A stretch of 64,000 nt of DNA from Spirosoma rhododendri (GTDB lineage: Bacteria > Bacteroidota > Bacteroidia > Cytophagales > Spirosomataceae), in contig NZ_CP051677.1 in assembly GCF_012849055.1 (NCBI RefSeq), positions 1,116,001 to 1,180,000 of the forward strand. Reading direction: 5' to 3'. Both the position numbers and the translations under genes were made by a program. Of the stretch, positions 1 through 7,507 are shown piece by piece; positions within the stretch are counted from its first letter, which is position 1; every line of letters starts with the position of its first letter. Below the pieces are notes generated by a model that was not told where the DNA came from, ran no database searches, and was given only the letters and a program-made list of their open reading frames with translations.

Positions 1-582
1 GTTAAAAACTGCAACTGGGGCAGTACGGAGCAGTTTGAGTCGCTGGTGGCAATGCCCCTGCTGTTCGATAACTGTCAGTTTACCGGTAAGTTTATCGCCT
101 GTAAATACGACCAGCAAATAGGTAAAAACGGGACGACGTTTACGGCCAACTTTCAGGAGCCTGTAACGTTTACCAACTGCACATTCGACGGTGAAGCAGG
201 CTTCAAATACACTAAATTTCAGCAGCGGGCCGTTTTCAGCGGCAGTCAGTTCAACGGTGATGTCGTATTCAAATACACCAAATTTCTAGCGGCTGTCGAT
301 TTCAACAACACACAGTTCAAGAAATACGCTGACTTCAAGTACGCCCGAATCAGTGAATCGTCATCGTTTCAGCAGGTGAAGTTTGCGCAGTACGCTGATT
401 TCAAGTACACTCAGTTCGACGAGCCGACCGATTTTCAGGGCACTCGCTTCGTCAACACGGCCGATTTCAAGTACACGCACTTTCCGCGCGGCACCCGCTT
501 CGATAATGCGCATTTCGACGGTGGTACCGAATTCAAGTACACGACACTCGACGGGCAGCAATTTGTACCGGCCAAACGTTAG
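1..582 (+). CDS. Pentapeptide-type repeat protein, 5' end outside the window
   Basis: The frame is open from base 1, so the N terminus lies outside the window; the internal ATG at 46 is probably not the start. The visible 193 residues are almost entirely a repeat with a period of about 20 residues, in which blocks such as ADFKYTQF alternate with blocks such as TDFQGTRF. A Phe falls at nearly every fifth position, as in pentapeptide-repeat proteins that fold as right-handed quadrilateral beta-helices. Here Phe takes the central position usually held by Leu or Phe. The FKYT word recurs about seven times. No enzymatic motif is visible. Pentapeptide proteins have varied roles (DNA mimicry, scaffolds), so no function is assigned. 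A terminator follows. Confidence 0.75.
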   Translation, partial: VKNCNWGSTEQFESLVAMPLLFDNCQFTGKFIACKYDQQIGKNGTTFTANFQEPVTFTNCTFDGEAGFKYTKFQQRAVFSGSQFNGDVVFKYTKFLAAVDFNNTQFKKYADFKYARISESSSFQQVKFAQYADFKYTQFDEPTDFQGTRFVNTADFKYTHFPRGTRFDNAHFDGGTEFKYTTLDGQQFVPAKR

Positions 583-854
583 GCCCGTACGGTGTCTACC
601 CGCGTAGCACCACCCCGACGCAATGAATCAACGGAGGCAGGCTGTTTTGGTCTGCCTTTTTTTTGTGTCGTGTCGGGCAGTGGCTTTGTCTGATCAATAC
701 GGCGCCCCGACCGGCGGGGTTGCGGCTGCTGGGCGTATTGGCCAACCGCAGCGGTAGACGCTGTTTCGGCCGTTGAGTTGGGCTGGCTTACCAACGATAG
801 GGCAGTTAGCAGGAGTGTAAGCATGAGAAGCTGGAGGTTAGCATTAACACACAA
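579..854 (-). CDS. Possible small secreted protein (doubtful)
   Basis: A 91-codon ORF with a hydrophobic, signal-peptide-like N terminus (LLMLTLLLTALSLVS, perhaps starting at the internal Met at 824) followed by a Pro/Arg/Gln-rich tail with no recognisable domain. For it: the N terminus looks exported, and short basic tails of this kind occur in secreted proteins of this group. Against it: it covers the terminator of the convergent pentapeptide gene and overlaps that gene's stop codon. If it is not real, the roughly 420 bases from 583 to 1005 hold only that terminator and the promoter of the next gene. Confidence 0.3.
   Translation of the reverse strand: MCVNANLQLLMLTLLLTALSLVSQPNSTAETASTAAVGQYAQQPQPRRSGRRIDQTKPLPDTTQKKGRPKQPASVDSLRRGGATRVDTVRA
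635..664 (+). terminator. Rho-independent terminator after the pentapeptide gene
   Basis: A 6-bp stem (AGGCAG/CTGCCT) with an 11-base loop is followed by eight T residues on the + strand, about 50 bases after the stop codon. It lies inside the doubtful minus-strand ORF 579..854, which weakens that ORF. Confidence 0.6.
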
Positions 855-954
855 ATAGACAGCCTATCAACTAGCGCAAAGCCCACTTGTTCAGGCACAG
901 GTTACAGGATTCGCGGATTAACTTCCAATTAACGATCCGTAGTATTCCTTGTGC

Positions 955-985
955 TTGCAAAACGAACAGGCCTGCTTTATTTTTG
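955..985 (+). promoter_or_regulatory. Bacteroidota-type promoter (TTG / TAnnTTTG)
   Basis: TTG at 955-957 and TATTTTTG at 978-985 are separated by 20 bases, matching the -33/-7 consensus of the Bacteroidota primary sigma factor. It ends 20 bases before the ATG at 1006, so the longer reading frame opening at 949 would begin upstream of the promoter; this supports 1006 as the start. Confidence 0.6.
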
Positions 986-1005
986 ATAGAACCGTTTTGT
1001 CCCTC

Positions 1006-2445
1006 ATGAACAAACGCCGTCTTTTCCTGTATTCGTGGTGCTCGATTGTTAGTCTGCTGGCTTTTACCTGCGCCCGCGATTACCCGGCAACAGCGCCCTA
1101 CGTCCCCCCTGTTCAGCCGACGAATCCCGGTAGCCTACCCCCACAAGTACAGCCTGCTCCCGCCCAGAAACGCCTTTTTCTGGCCAATGACAAAGTCCGG
1201 GTTGGTATCGACCTGAACATGGGCGGGGCGATCAACTACCTGGCCGAAGCGGGTACGAGCGTGAACATGATCAATAATTATGATCTGGGGCGGCAACTTC
1301 AGACGGCGCTCTACGCGGGGCCGTTTCCTTACTCCGTCAACGGCAAAGACCCAGTCTATCAATGGCGCAACCTGGGCTGGAACCCCGTGCAGACTGGTGA
1401 CTACTTCAACAACCCGGCGCAGGTCGTCAGCTATCAGCAGGACCAGAACAGGCTTTACGTAAAAACGGTCCCGCTTATCTGGCCGCTGCTTAACGAACCA
1501 GCCGACTGCGTCATGGAACACTGGCTTGAGCTGAAAGACAACACGGTGCACGTACGCAGCCGCACAACCGTTAACCGGCGGGACACGACTCAGTACGAGG
1601 CCCGCACGCAGGAAACGCCCTGTGTCTACGTCAATAGCCCCTGGAACCGAATGGTTATGTACACGGGCTTGCAGCCGTTTACCAACGGTAGTGTTTCTGA
1701 GTATACCGATCAGAATATTGTTACGCGGTATGCTACGGAAAACTGGGTTGCCTTGCTCAACAAAGAAGGACGGGGCGTTGGCCTTTACCGATCCAACGAG
1801 TTCCGCTACCGGACAGCCGGGTTTGGCCAGCCGGGTGTGGGGGGCGAGTTCGACGTTACCAGCACGTATACCAACAGCGATAGCTTTATTCTTATCGACC
1901 ACAACGGCGTATACGAGTTTGAGTACACGCTGGTGCTGGGTTCGGTAAGCGACATCAGGCAGTTTGCCTACGCGCAGCCTCGCCCGGCGGCTGGCCCCAA
2001 TTTCCGCTTTACCCAGGACCGGCAGGGCTGGTATTATTTCAACGCCCGCGACCGGGGCTGGCCCATCAACAACGAACTGGCAATCAAATGGCAGCGCGTC
2101 GACACGACAAAGTCTGATTTCCGCGTCGCCAGCCCGATGGTCTACTGGCGGGCGACCGACGTGCCAACAATCTATCTACAGGGCGCTTTCAGTACGAAGG
2201 CGACATCGATCCGAATGATCTGGCGCAAACCCGACGAGTCAGACTTCTTTGGCATACCGGGTCGCTATATCGACATACCCATTATCGGCGATGGGCAGTA
2301 CCGGACATACACCGTCAATATGGCGGGTCTGTCGGGCTGGGATGGTATCGTTACGCAGCTGAGCCTGAATGCGCCCCCCGACCAGACTCAGTTTGAGAAA
2401 GGATCTATCGCCCGCATCCGCAGTATTACCATGACAAAGCCATAA
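1006..2445 (+). CDS. Uncharacterised lipoprotein with two beta-rich regions
   Basis: 479 residues from the ATG at 1006, chosen because the signal peptide begins there and a promoter precedes it. The N terminus is a lipoprotein signal with a lipobox (LLAFTC), then a Pro-rich linker. Residues of about 60-310 form one domain that opens with a Gly-rich stretch (GGAINYLAEAG) and looks like a beta-sandwich. About residues 330-479 form a second beta-rich module that resembles a carbohydrate-binding domain in its aromatic and Asp/Asn pattern; this is only an impression. No catalytic signature was recognised. It is probably surface or periplasmic and monocistronic, between its own promoter and a strong terminator. 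A role in polysaccharide binding or processing is possible but unproven. Confidence 0.75.
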   Translation: MNKRRLFLYSWCSIVSLLAFTCARDYPATAPYVPPVQPTNPGSLPPQVQPAPAQKRLFLANDKVRVGIDLNMGGAINYLAEAGTSVNMINNYDLGRQLQTALYAGPFPYSVNGKDPVYQWRNLGWNPVQTGDYFNNPAQVVSYQQDQNRLYVKTVPLIWPLLNEPADCVMEHWLELKDNTVHVRSRTTVNRRDTTQYEARTQETPCVYVNSPWNRMVMYTGLQPFTNGSVSEYTDQNIVTRYATENWVALLNKEGRGVGLYRSNEFRYRTAGFGQPGVGGEFDVTSTYTNSDSFILIDHNGVYEFEYTLVLGSVSDIRQFAYAQPRPAAGPNFRFTQDRQGWYYFNARDRGWPINNELAIKWQRVDTTKSDFRVASPMVYWRATDVPTIYLQGAFSTKATSIRMIWRKPDESDFFGIPGRYIDIPIIGDGQYRTYTVNMAGLSGWDGIVTQLSLNAPPDQTQFEKGSIARIRSITMTKP

Positions 2446-2479
2446 AAAAAGCTCCTCCGATACCGGAGGAGCTTTTTTT
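2444..2479. terminator. Bidirectional terminator
   Basis: A perfect 9-bp stem (GCTCCTCCG/CGGAGGAGC) with a 4-base loop is flanked by A7 on the left and T7 on the right. It can therefore end transcription of both the lipoprotein gene and the convergent ferritin-like operon. Confidence 0.85.
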
Positions 2480-2498
2480 ATGTACTCGTAGCTATCGA

Positions 2499-3284
2499 CT
2501 AGCGGTTCAGCGACTTGATGAACGGACCAGCGATCGCGAATACTTCCGACATGCCCAGTGGCTCGTCGAATGCTTCCGATACGCGGGCTGCGCTGATACC
2601 CAGTGCGTTCACCAGGTTTACACCACCCTGCGTTACGTTTTCTTCGCCCGAATAAATGGCCTGTGGCAGACCACTCGCGTCAGCGTTGGTGATCCAGCCT
2701 TTCTGACCACGTATGTAGCGAATCCGCGCTGCGTGACGGGCTTCTACCGAGTGAATTTGCAGAGCAACCGTCAGGATAGCTGGTGCTGACATCAGATTGG
2801 TAGCCTGGCCTTTGTAAGCCCGAACACCTGTGTCTTCGAATGCCTGAGCCAGTGCGTAGTTGGTATCTACATTCGTAAATACGTTACCGAAAGCACCACC
2901 TGCCGTGAAGTCGAACGTTGGCTTGGGGACGGCTGCGCTACCCAATGCCGATTTCAGCAGGGCTACGTGTGCGTTCTCATGCTTGGCGATCTGCTCGTAG
3001 TAAGGTCTTGCAGCCGATGGAATCAGATTCGGTGCAGCAAGGCTCAGGTTGTAGAATTCTGCTTCCAGATACTCCAGCGTCAGTGCGTAGTTCAGCACGT
3101 CTGCAACCGAGCTCGTCTGAGCGTATGTTTTGTTAAGAACGCCCGCGAATGCAGCAGCGCCTGCGCCAGCAACCGTCTTTTTCAGTAGGTTCTGAAAAAC
3201 GCTCCGGCGTGACATGTGTTCGATACGCGCAAGAGCGTCACCGTCCACTTTTTCAATTTCACTAAGAATATTTTGGAGATTCAT
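2499..3284 (-). CDS. Ferritin-like protein with Tat-type signal
   Basis: 261 residues. The N terminus has a short charged leader, then SRRSVFQNLLK and an Ala/Gly-rich hydrophobic segment ending near AQT, consistent with twin-arginine export. The mature part has the four-helix pattern of ferritin-like proteins: a first helix with LTLEYLEAEFY, a second with KHENAHVALLK, a helix with FEDTGVRAYKG, and a last helix with SVEARHAARIRYI. These Glu and His residues sit where diiron ligands are expected. The family resembles plant desiccation-related (PCC13-62) proteins and bacterial ferritin_2 domains. It lies 25 bases downstream of a paralogue on the same strand, so the two are probably one operon. 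The role may be iron or oxidative-stress handling outside the cytoplasm; this is inference. Confidence 0.85.
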   Translation of the reverse strand: MNLQNILSEIEKVDGDALARIEHMSRRSVFQNLLKKTVAGAGAAAFAGVLNKTYAQTSSVADVLNYALTLEYLEAEFYNLSLAAPNLIPSAARPYYEQIAKHENAHVALLKSALGSAAVPKPTFDFTAGGAFGNVFTNVDTNYALAQAFEDTGVRAYKGQATNLMSAPAILTVALQIHSVEARHAARIRYIRGQKGWITNADASGLPQAIYSGEENVTQGGVNLVNALGISAARVSEAFDEPLGMSEVFAIAGPFIKSLNR

Positions 3285-3309
3285 TGCCGTTGTGGTTTAA
3301 AGGTAGTGA

Positions 3310-4053
3310 TTACCGACGTCCGTTTCTGCCGTTGAGGAATTCCTTAACGTATGGTCTAACAATAGCCAGTACTTCCTCTGGATTCCGGATTTCCTCCAGA
3401 CCCGATGCCGGGAACACAACCTGATCGCCAGCGAACAGTGCGCTCATTGGCTCCAGCAATGTGGCAATGATCGACGCGTGACGCGCTTCTACCGATACAA
3501 TCTTACCTGCCAGTACCAGATAATCCGGCGTGCGGATGTACTGACCAGCTCCATTGTAAGCCGATACACCGATGTTTTCAAATACGCGGGCCGTTCCAAG
3601 TACGCTGGCGCGGCTGTTGAAGTTGATGCTGCTGAAATCAGGCGTCAGGCCAGGAATAGCGGCAGAAGCCAGAGCGGCTTTGAACAGGTCACGGTGTACG
3701 ATCTCGTGATCGCGGATGTCGGTCAGAATCTGACGTTCAGCATCCGTAATGCCCGAATAAGGCGTCATAACAGCCTGCGTATAGAAAGCTGCCTCCAACT
3801 GCTCCAGCGCATACGCATAGTTCAGTACGTTGACGTCTTTGCTACCGATATCGCCCAGGTCGATTGCATCGCCAGGACGGGCCGAACCCGTAGCTGTTGG
3901 GTCAACGAGTTCGCTGTGACATGCACTCAGAGCAACACCAGCAGCCGCCGTTGCACCAATATATCGCATGAACACCCGGCGCCCCAGAGCTGCCGACGCT
4001 TTACCGGACAGTCCCTCTACGGTGGCCATCGGGTCGGTTTGTTGTTTTTCCAT
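3310..4053 (-). CDS. Ferritin-like lipoprotein with Tat-type signal
   Basis: 247 residues from the Met at 4053 (the frame extends further upstream but without signal-peptide character). The N terminus contains GRRVFMRYIG, a hydrophobic Ala/Gly stretch and a lipobox (ALSAC), so it looks like a Tat-exported lipoprotein. The ferritin-like bundle shows ALEQLEAAFYTQ, DHEIVHRDLFK, FENIGVSAYNG and SVEARHASIIATLL, the same ligand pattern as the downstream paralogue. It is the first gene of the two-gene operon. One member lipid-anchored and the other apparently released suggests a division of labour, but nothing in the sequence shows the substrate. Confidence 0.85.
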   Translation of the reverse strand: MEKQQTDPMATVEGLSGKASAALGRRVFMRYIGATAAAGVALSACHSELVDPTATGSARPGDAIDLGDIGSKDVNVLNYAYALEQLEAAFYTQAVMTPYSGITDAERQILTDIRDHEIVHRDLFKAALASAAIPGLTPDFSSINFNSRASVLGTARVFENIGVSAYNGAGQYIRTPDYLVLAGKIVSVEARHASIIATLLEPMSALFAGDQVVFPASGLEEIRNPEEVLAIVRPYVKEFLNGRNGRR

Positions 4054-4323
4054 TGAGAAAAAAAGTTTGGTTTGATACTGGCCCGGTTCGGAGCAGACAA
4101 CATAACTACGCTCCAAGTGCCCAAAAGGATTTGAGAAATATGAAATTTTCTTTTTGAACTTGTTCTAATCGAGCCAGCGGCCTAAAAACAGCCGCTCACT
4201 CAATAAATTCTCGGCAAATTATGTCTGAGCTGGTAAATTCAGGGTTGGACCATAGGGTACCTAGACTCCGGAGTTTACATATATCCAACAGCTGCTGCCT
4301 GCGCTCAGTCGGTATGTTGGCAG
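4054..4323. other. Intergenic region upstream of the ferritin-like operon
   Basis: This AT-richer stretch should hold the promoter of the ferritin-like operon. I found no match to the full TTG/TAnnTTTG consensus on the minus strand and no credible gene. A 62-codon frame at 4221-4409 on the plus strand runs into the ABC transporter gene and has no protein character. Confidence 0.5.
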
Positions 4324-4362
4324 AAAAAAAAGCGGGTCACCACATAGCTAGTGGCAACCCGC
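4324..4362 (-). terminator. Terminator of the ABC transporter gene
   Basis: On the minus strand a stem GCGGGT/ACCCGC, extended by CCAC/GTGG after a small bulge, is followed by eight T residues. It lies 25 bases after the stop codon of the ABC transporter gene. Confidence 0.75.
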
Positions 4363-4386
4363 TGATGAGCCAGAGACAGGTAGTAC

Positions 4387-6249
4387 TTACACGGCCTGCA
4401 TCGTGCTGAGCCGCCGATAAAACCCTTCGTCCAGCGACAGGAGTTCGTCGTGACGGCCGCGCTCCACGATCTGCCCCTGATGCACGACCAGAATTTCGTC
4501 GGCGTGCTGAATGGTGCTAAGCCGGTGGGCAATGACCAGCGTCGTGCGGTTGGCCATCAGCCGGGACAAGGCTTCCTGTACCAGCTTTTCCGACTCGGTA
4601 TCAAGGGCCGACGTGGCTTCGTCCAGAATCAGAATCGGCGGATTTTTCAGAATAGCACGGGCGATGCTGATGCGTTGCCGCTGACCACCGGATAGTTTGC
4701 CGCCCCGGTCGCCAATAACGGTCTGGTAGCCGTCGGGTTGGGCCATGATAAAAGCGTGCGCATTGGCAATGCGGGCGGCTTCCATCACTTCGGCTTCCGT
4801 CGCGTCGCTGCCAAAAGCGATGTTGTTGAAAATAGTATCGTTGAACAAAATGCTTTCCTGCGTCACGATGCCCATCTGCCCCCGTAGCGACGCCAGCGTA
4901 CAGTCGCGCAGGTCGACGCCATCGATCAGAATCTGTCCCCTCGTGGAGTCGACCGTCGTGGAGTCGACAGCGGTGGGGTCGTAGAAGCGCGGTACCAGAT
5001 CGGCAATGGTCGATTTGCCGCCCCCCGACGAACCTACGAGCGCGACGGTTTTTCCTTTTTCAATGTCGAAATTAATGTTCCGCAGTACGGGCGCGTCGGG
5101 CGTGTAGGCAAACGAAACGGAGTCGAACGTAATGCGATCCCGGAAGCCGGTAAGCACCTGGGCACTGGGTTTATCCTGAATGGCCGGAACAGCATCGATC
5201 AGTTCCAGGACGCGCTCGCCCGACGCCAGCCCCCGCTGTGAGCCGCTGAACGCGTTGGAAATGTCTTTGGCGGGGCGCGTCACCTGCGAGAAAATGGCGA
5301 TGTACGCAATAAACTGAGCCGCCGTCAGGTCCGACTGCCCGTTGAGTACGAGCGTACCGCCATACAGCAGAATCCCGGCCACGACGGTCACACCCATCAC
5401 CTCCGAGAACGGCGACGCCAGCTCGCGCCGGTACGCCAGCGACCGCACGGCATCGCGGTAACCGTTGTTTTCTCGCCGGAACTTATCGAGCATAAACCCT
5501 TCGGCCACAAATCCCTTCACAACGCGCATACCGCCAAACGTTTCGTCGAGCAGACTGACCAGCCCGCTTAGCCGCTGCTGCCCGGTCTGCGCGTCGCGCT
5601 TCATCCGCCGAACCAGTGCCGCAATAAACCCACCCGAAATCGGAATCACGACCAGCGCGAACAGCGTCAGTTTGACCGAAATACTGAGCAGGGCGACGAT
5701 ATAGCCGATCAGCAAAAACACTTCTTTGGAAGCCGCCGACAGCGAGTTGGCAATCGAATTTTCGACCTCCTGCACGTCGGTGGTGATGCGGGAAATCAGG
5801 TTGCCTTTGCGTTCGTTTGAGAAGAAACCCAGGTGCAGATTGAGGGCTCTGTCGAATACCGTTTCGCGCAACTTCGACACCATCCGCGCTTTGAACCCCT
5901 CCAACTGCCGCACCGACAGGTACTTGAACACGTTGCTCAGCAGCACCGACACGACGATGACTATGCACACAAACTGCAACGCCCCGATGTTGCCATACTG
6001 CTGGAACACCCGCGCGAAGTAGTACTGAAACGCGTCGGTCGGCGAACTGGTCAGCGCGGGGGCCGGGCGACTTAGCAATGCCTGCATCTGCGCCGAATTG
6101 ACTTTGTCGAACAGGATACTCAACAGCGGAATGAGCAGCGTAAAATTCAGTACGCCAAACACGCTCGCAACCAGCGACGTGAGCACGAACGGCGTCAGGA
6201 AGCGGCCCAGCGGTTTGGCGAACGACAGTAAACGGAGGTAAGTCTTCAT
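4387..6249 (-). CDS. MsbA-type ABC exporter (fused permease and ATPase)
   Basis: 620 residues, the usual length for a half-transporter of the MsbA/MDR type. The first ~320 residues hold about six membrane segments (ABC exporter transmembrane domain). The nucleotide-binding domain shows Walker A GSSGGGKST, signature LSGGQRQR, Walker B ILILDEATSALD and the switch histidine in IAHRLST. It would work as a homodimer in the inner membrane, exporting a lipid, glycolipid or drug; MsbA-like lipid A flipping is plausible but not shown. About 11 extra residues built from a repeated VDST unit sit after RFYDPT, between Walker A and the Q-loop, encoded by a 13-bp direct repeat (4941-4953, 4956-4968). The upstream glycosyltransferase gene is 55 bases away and probably co-transcribed, favouring an envelope glycolipid role. 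Confidence 0.9.
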   Translation of the reverse strand: MKTYLRLLSFAKPLGRFLTPFVLTSLVASVFGVLNFTLLIPLLSILFDKVNSAQMQALLSRPAPALTSSPTDAFQYYFARVFQQYGNIGALQFVCIVIVVSVLLSNVFKYLSVRQLEGFKARMVSKLRETVFDRALNLHLGFFSNERKGNLISRITTDVQEVENSIANSLSAASKEVFLLIGYIVALLSISVKLTLFALVVIPISGGFIAALVRRMKRDAQTGQQRLSGLVSLLDETFGGMRVVKGFVAEGFMLDKFRRENNGYRDAVRSLAYRRELASPFSEVMGVTVVAGILLYGGTLVLNGQSDLTAAQFIAYIAIFSQVTRPAKDISNAFSGSQRGLASGERVLELIDAVPAIQDKPSAQVLTGFRDRITFDSVSFAYTPDAPVLRNINFDIEKGKTVALVGSSGGGKSTIADLVPRFYDPTAVDSTTVDSTRGQILIDGVDLRDCTLASLRGQMGIVTQESILFNDTIFNNIAFGSDATEAEVMEAARIANAHAFIMAQPDGYQTVIGDRGGKLSGGQRQRISIARAILKNPPILILDEATSALDTESEKLVQEALSRLMANRTTLVIAHRLSTIQHADEILVVHQGQIVERGRHDELLSLDEGFYRRLSTMQAV

Positions 6250-6304
6250 CGGTGAGTAAAGGTACGACCATAGCGAACCAGATTATCCTCCGTTCGTCAT
6301 CGCC

Positions 6305-7378
6305 TTACACCAGCCGTTGGTAGCGTTTCCAGTATTCGGCGGCAACGGCGGGCCAGGTAAACAGAGCCGCCTGTTGCCGAACCGCCGATTCGCGCAGCGA
6401 ATCCTGCCCGAAATCATGTAGGCCGTCGTGTAGCGTCTGTGCCATCGTCTCTGGCTCAAAGTTCTCGAAATAATAAGCCGCCTTCCCCCCTACTTCGGGC
6501 AGGCTGGTCAGCGTCGAGCTAAACACGGGCTTGCCGAACGTCATGGCTTCGGCAACGGGCAGACCAAACCCCTCCGAGAGTGACGGAAACAAAAACGCTT
6601 CGCAATGGGCGTAGAGCCACAGCTTTGTCGACTCATCAACGGCACCGGGCATAAACAGGCGGTCAGTAACACCCAACTTGTCGGCCTGTTCGCGGATGTG
6701 TTGCGCGTAGGGGTGCTTGTCGGGGCCAGCCAGTACGAGTTTGTAGTCGGGGAAGGCTTCGAGCAGCGGCAACAGCGTATGCACGTTTTTCTTCGGGTGA
6801 ATAACCCCCACAAACAGCAGGTACGGCGTGTCGGTCAGGCTAGCCACGGCAGGCGGCACCTCAGCCGGTGCATTCGCCGGATCAACGGCCAGGCCGGTAT
6901 AAATCACTTCTAATGGTAAGCCATCCGGCACGTTCAGATGCGACTTAACCACCGACGCGGTATACGCTGAACCGGCCGTCAGCAGCGTCGCCCGATTGAT
7001 TTTGCGTTGCAGGCGGGCCAGTTTGCGGGCCTTTTTCGCCACCGAATAATCAGCGCGTTCCAGAAAATTAAGGTCGTAAATCGTCAGCATCAGCTTGCTG
7101 CTGCGCTGCCGGATGGGGCTGGGCAGGTAGGTCGAATCCTGATGCAGACAGTGCCAGACGTCGTACTGACCCGGCACCCACAGCTTACGCAGGCCCGTTG
7201 CTTCGACGTACTGCGCGTCAGACCCGAATACGCCCGACTGTCCTTTCGGGACCAGAAACGTCATATTCCAGCCGGCGGGGCGTTGCCGAACCAGTTCGCG
7301 GCTCAGATGCAGACAGACTTGCCCCAACCCACTGTTGAGGTCACGCATCCGCTCAGCATCGATGAAAAGAGAAGGCAT
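6305..7378 (-). CDS. Glycosyltransferase, GT4-like
   Basis: 357 residues. The C-terminal half carries the typical GT-B donor-binding region: FVGVIHPKKNVHTLLPLL, a basic segment, and the E-x7-E region in SEGFGLPVAEAMTFGKPVF followed by SLPEVGG. The N-terminal half is less conserved, as expected for the acceptor-binding domain. There is no signal peptide, so it acts in the cytoplasm, transferring a sugar from an activated donor to an unknown acceptor such as a polysaccharide or lipid. It is upstream of, and probably co-transcribed with, the ABC exporter gene. Confidence 0.88.
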   Translation of the reverse strand: MPSLFIDAERMRDLNSGLGQVCLHLSRELVRQRPAGWNMTFLVPKGQSGVFGSDAQYVEATGLRKLWVPGQYDVWHCLHQDSTYLPSPIRQRSSKLMLTIYDLNFLERADYSVAKKARKLARLQRKINRATLLTAGSAYTASVVKSHLNVPDGLPLEVIYTGLAVDPANAPAEVPPAVASLTDTPYLLFVGVIHPKKNVHTLLPLLEAFPDYKLVLAGPDKHPYAQHIREQADKLGVTDRLFMPGAVDESTKLWLYAHCEAFLFPSLSEGFGLPVAEAMTFGKPVFSSTLTSLPEVGGKAAYYFENFEPETMAQTLHDGLHDFGQDSLRESAVRQQAALFTWPAVAAEYWKRYQRLV

Positions 7379-7394
7379 TGATGAAAGAGGTATA

Positions 7395-7500
7395 GACAGG
7401 ATTACAGCCGGGCCGCCGTTGCGGATTGACAGGATTTTCTTTTTTCTACTAACATGCTCATCCTGTCAATCCGCAACGGCGGCCCGGCTGTAATCCTGTC
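7395..7500. repeat. Perfect 41-bp inverted repeat, REP-like
   Basis: Arms 7395-7435 and 7460-7500 are exact reverse complements, with a 24-base spacer rich in T. Within each arm the octamer GACAGGAT occurs at both ends as a direct repeat, flanking a G+C-rich core. It fills the gap between the amidohydrolase stop and the glycosyltransferase start. A transcript could form a very stable hairpin, so it may act as terminator or RNA stabiliser, or be a mobile REP-like sequence. Confidence 0.85.
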
Positions 7501-7507
7501 AAAAAAA

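Noticed and set aside
1135..1902. 255-codon minus-strand ORF over the lipoprotein gene
   Set aside because: Antisense shadow; no signal peptide, motif or promoter supports it.
5483..6271. 262-codon minus-strand ORF in another frame of the ABC transporter
   Set aside because: Same strand but out of frame with the ABC exporter, which has complete motifs; composition is low-complexity Arg/Ala.
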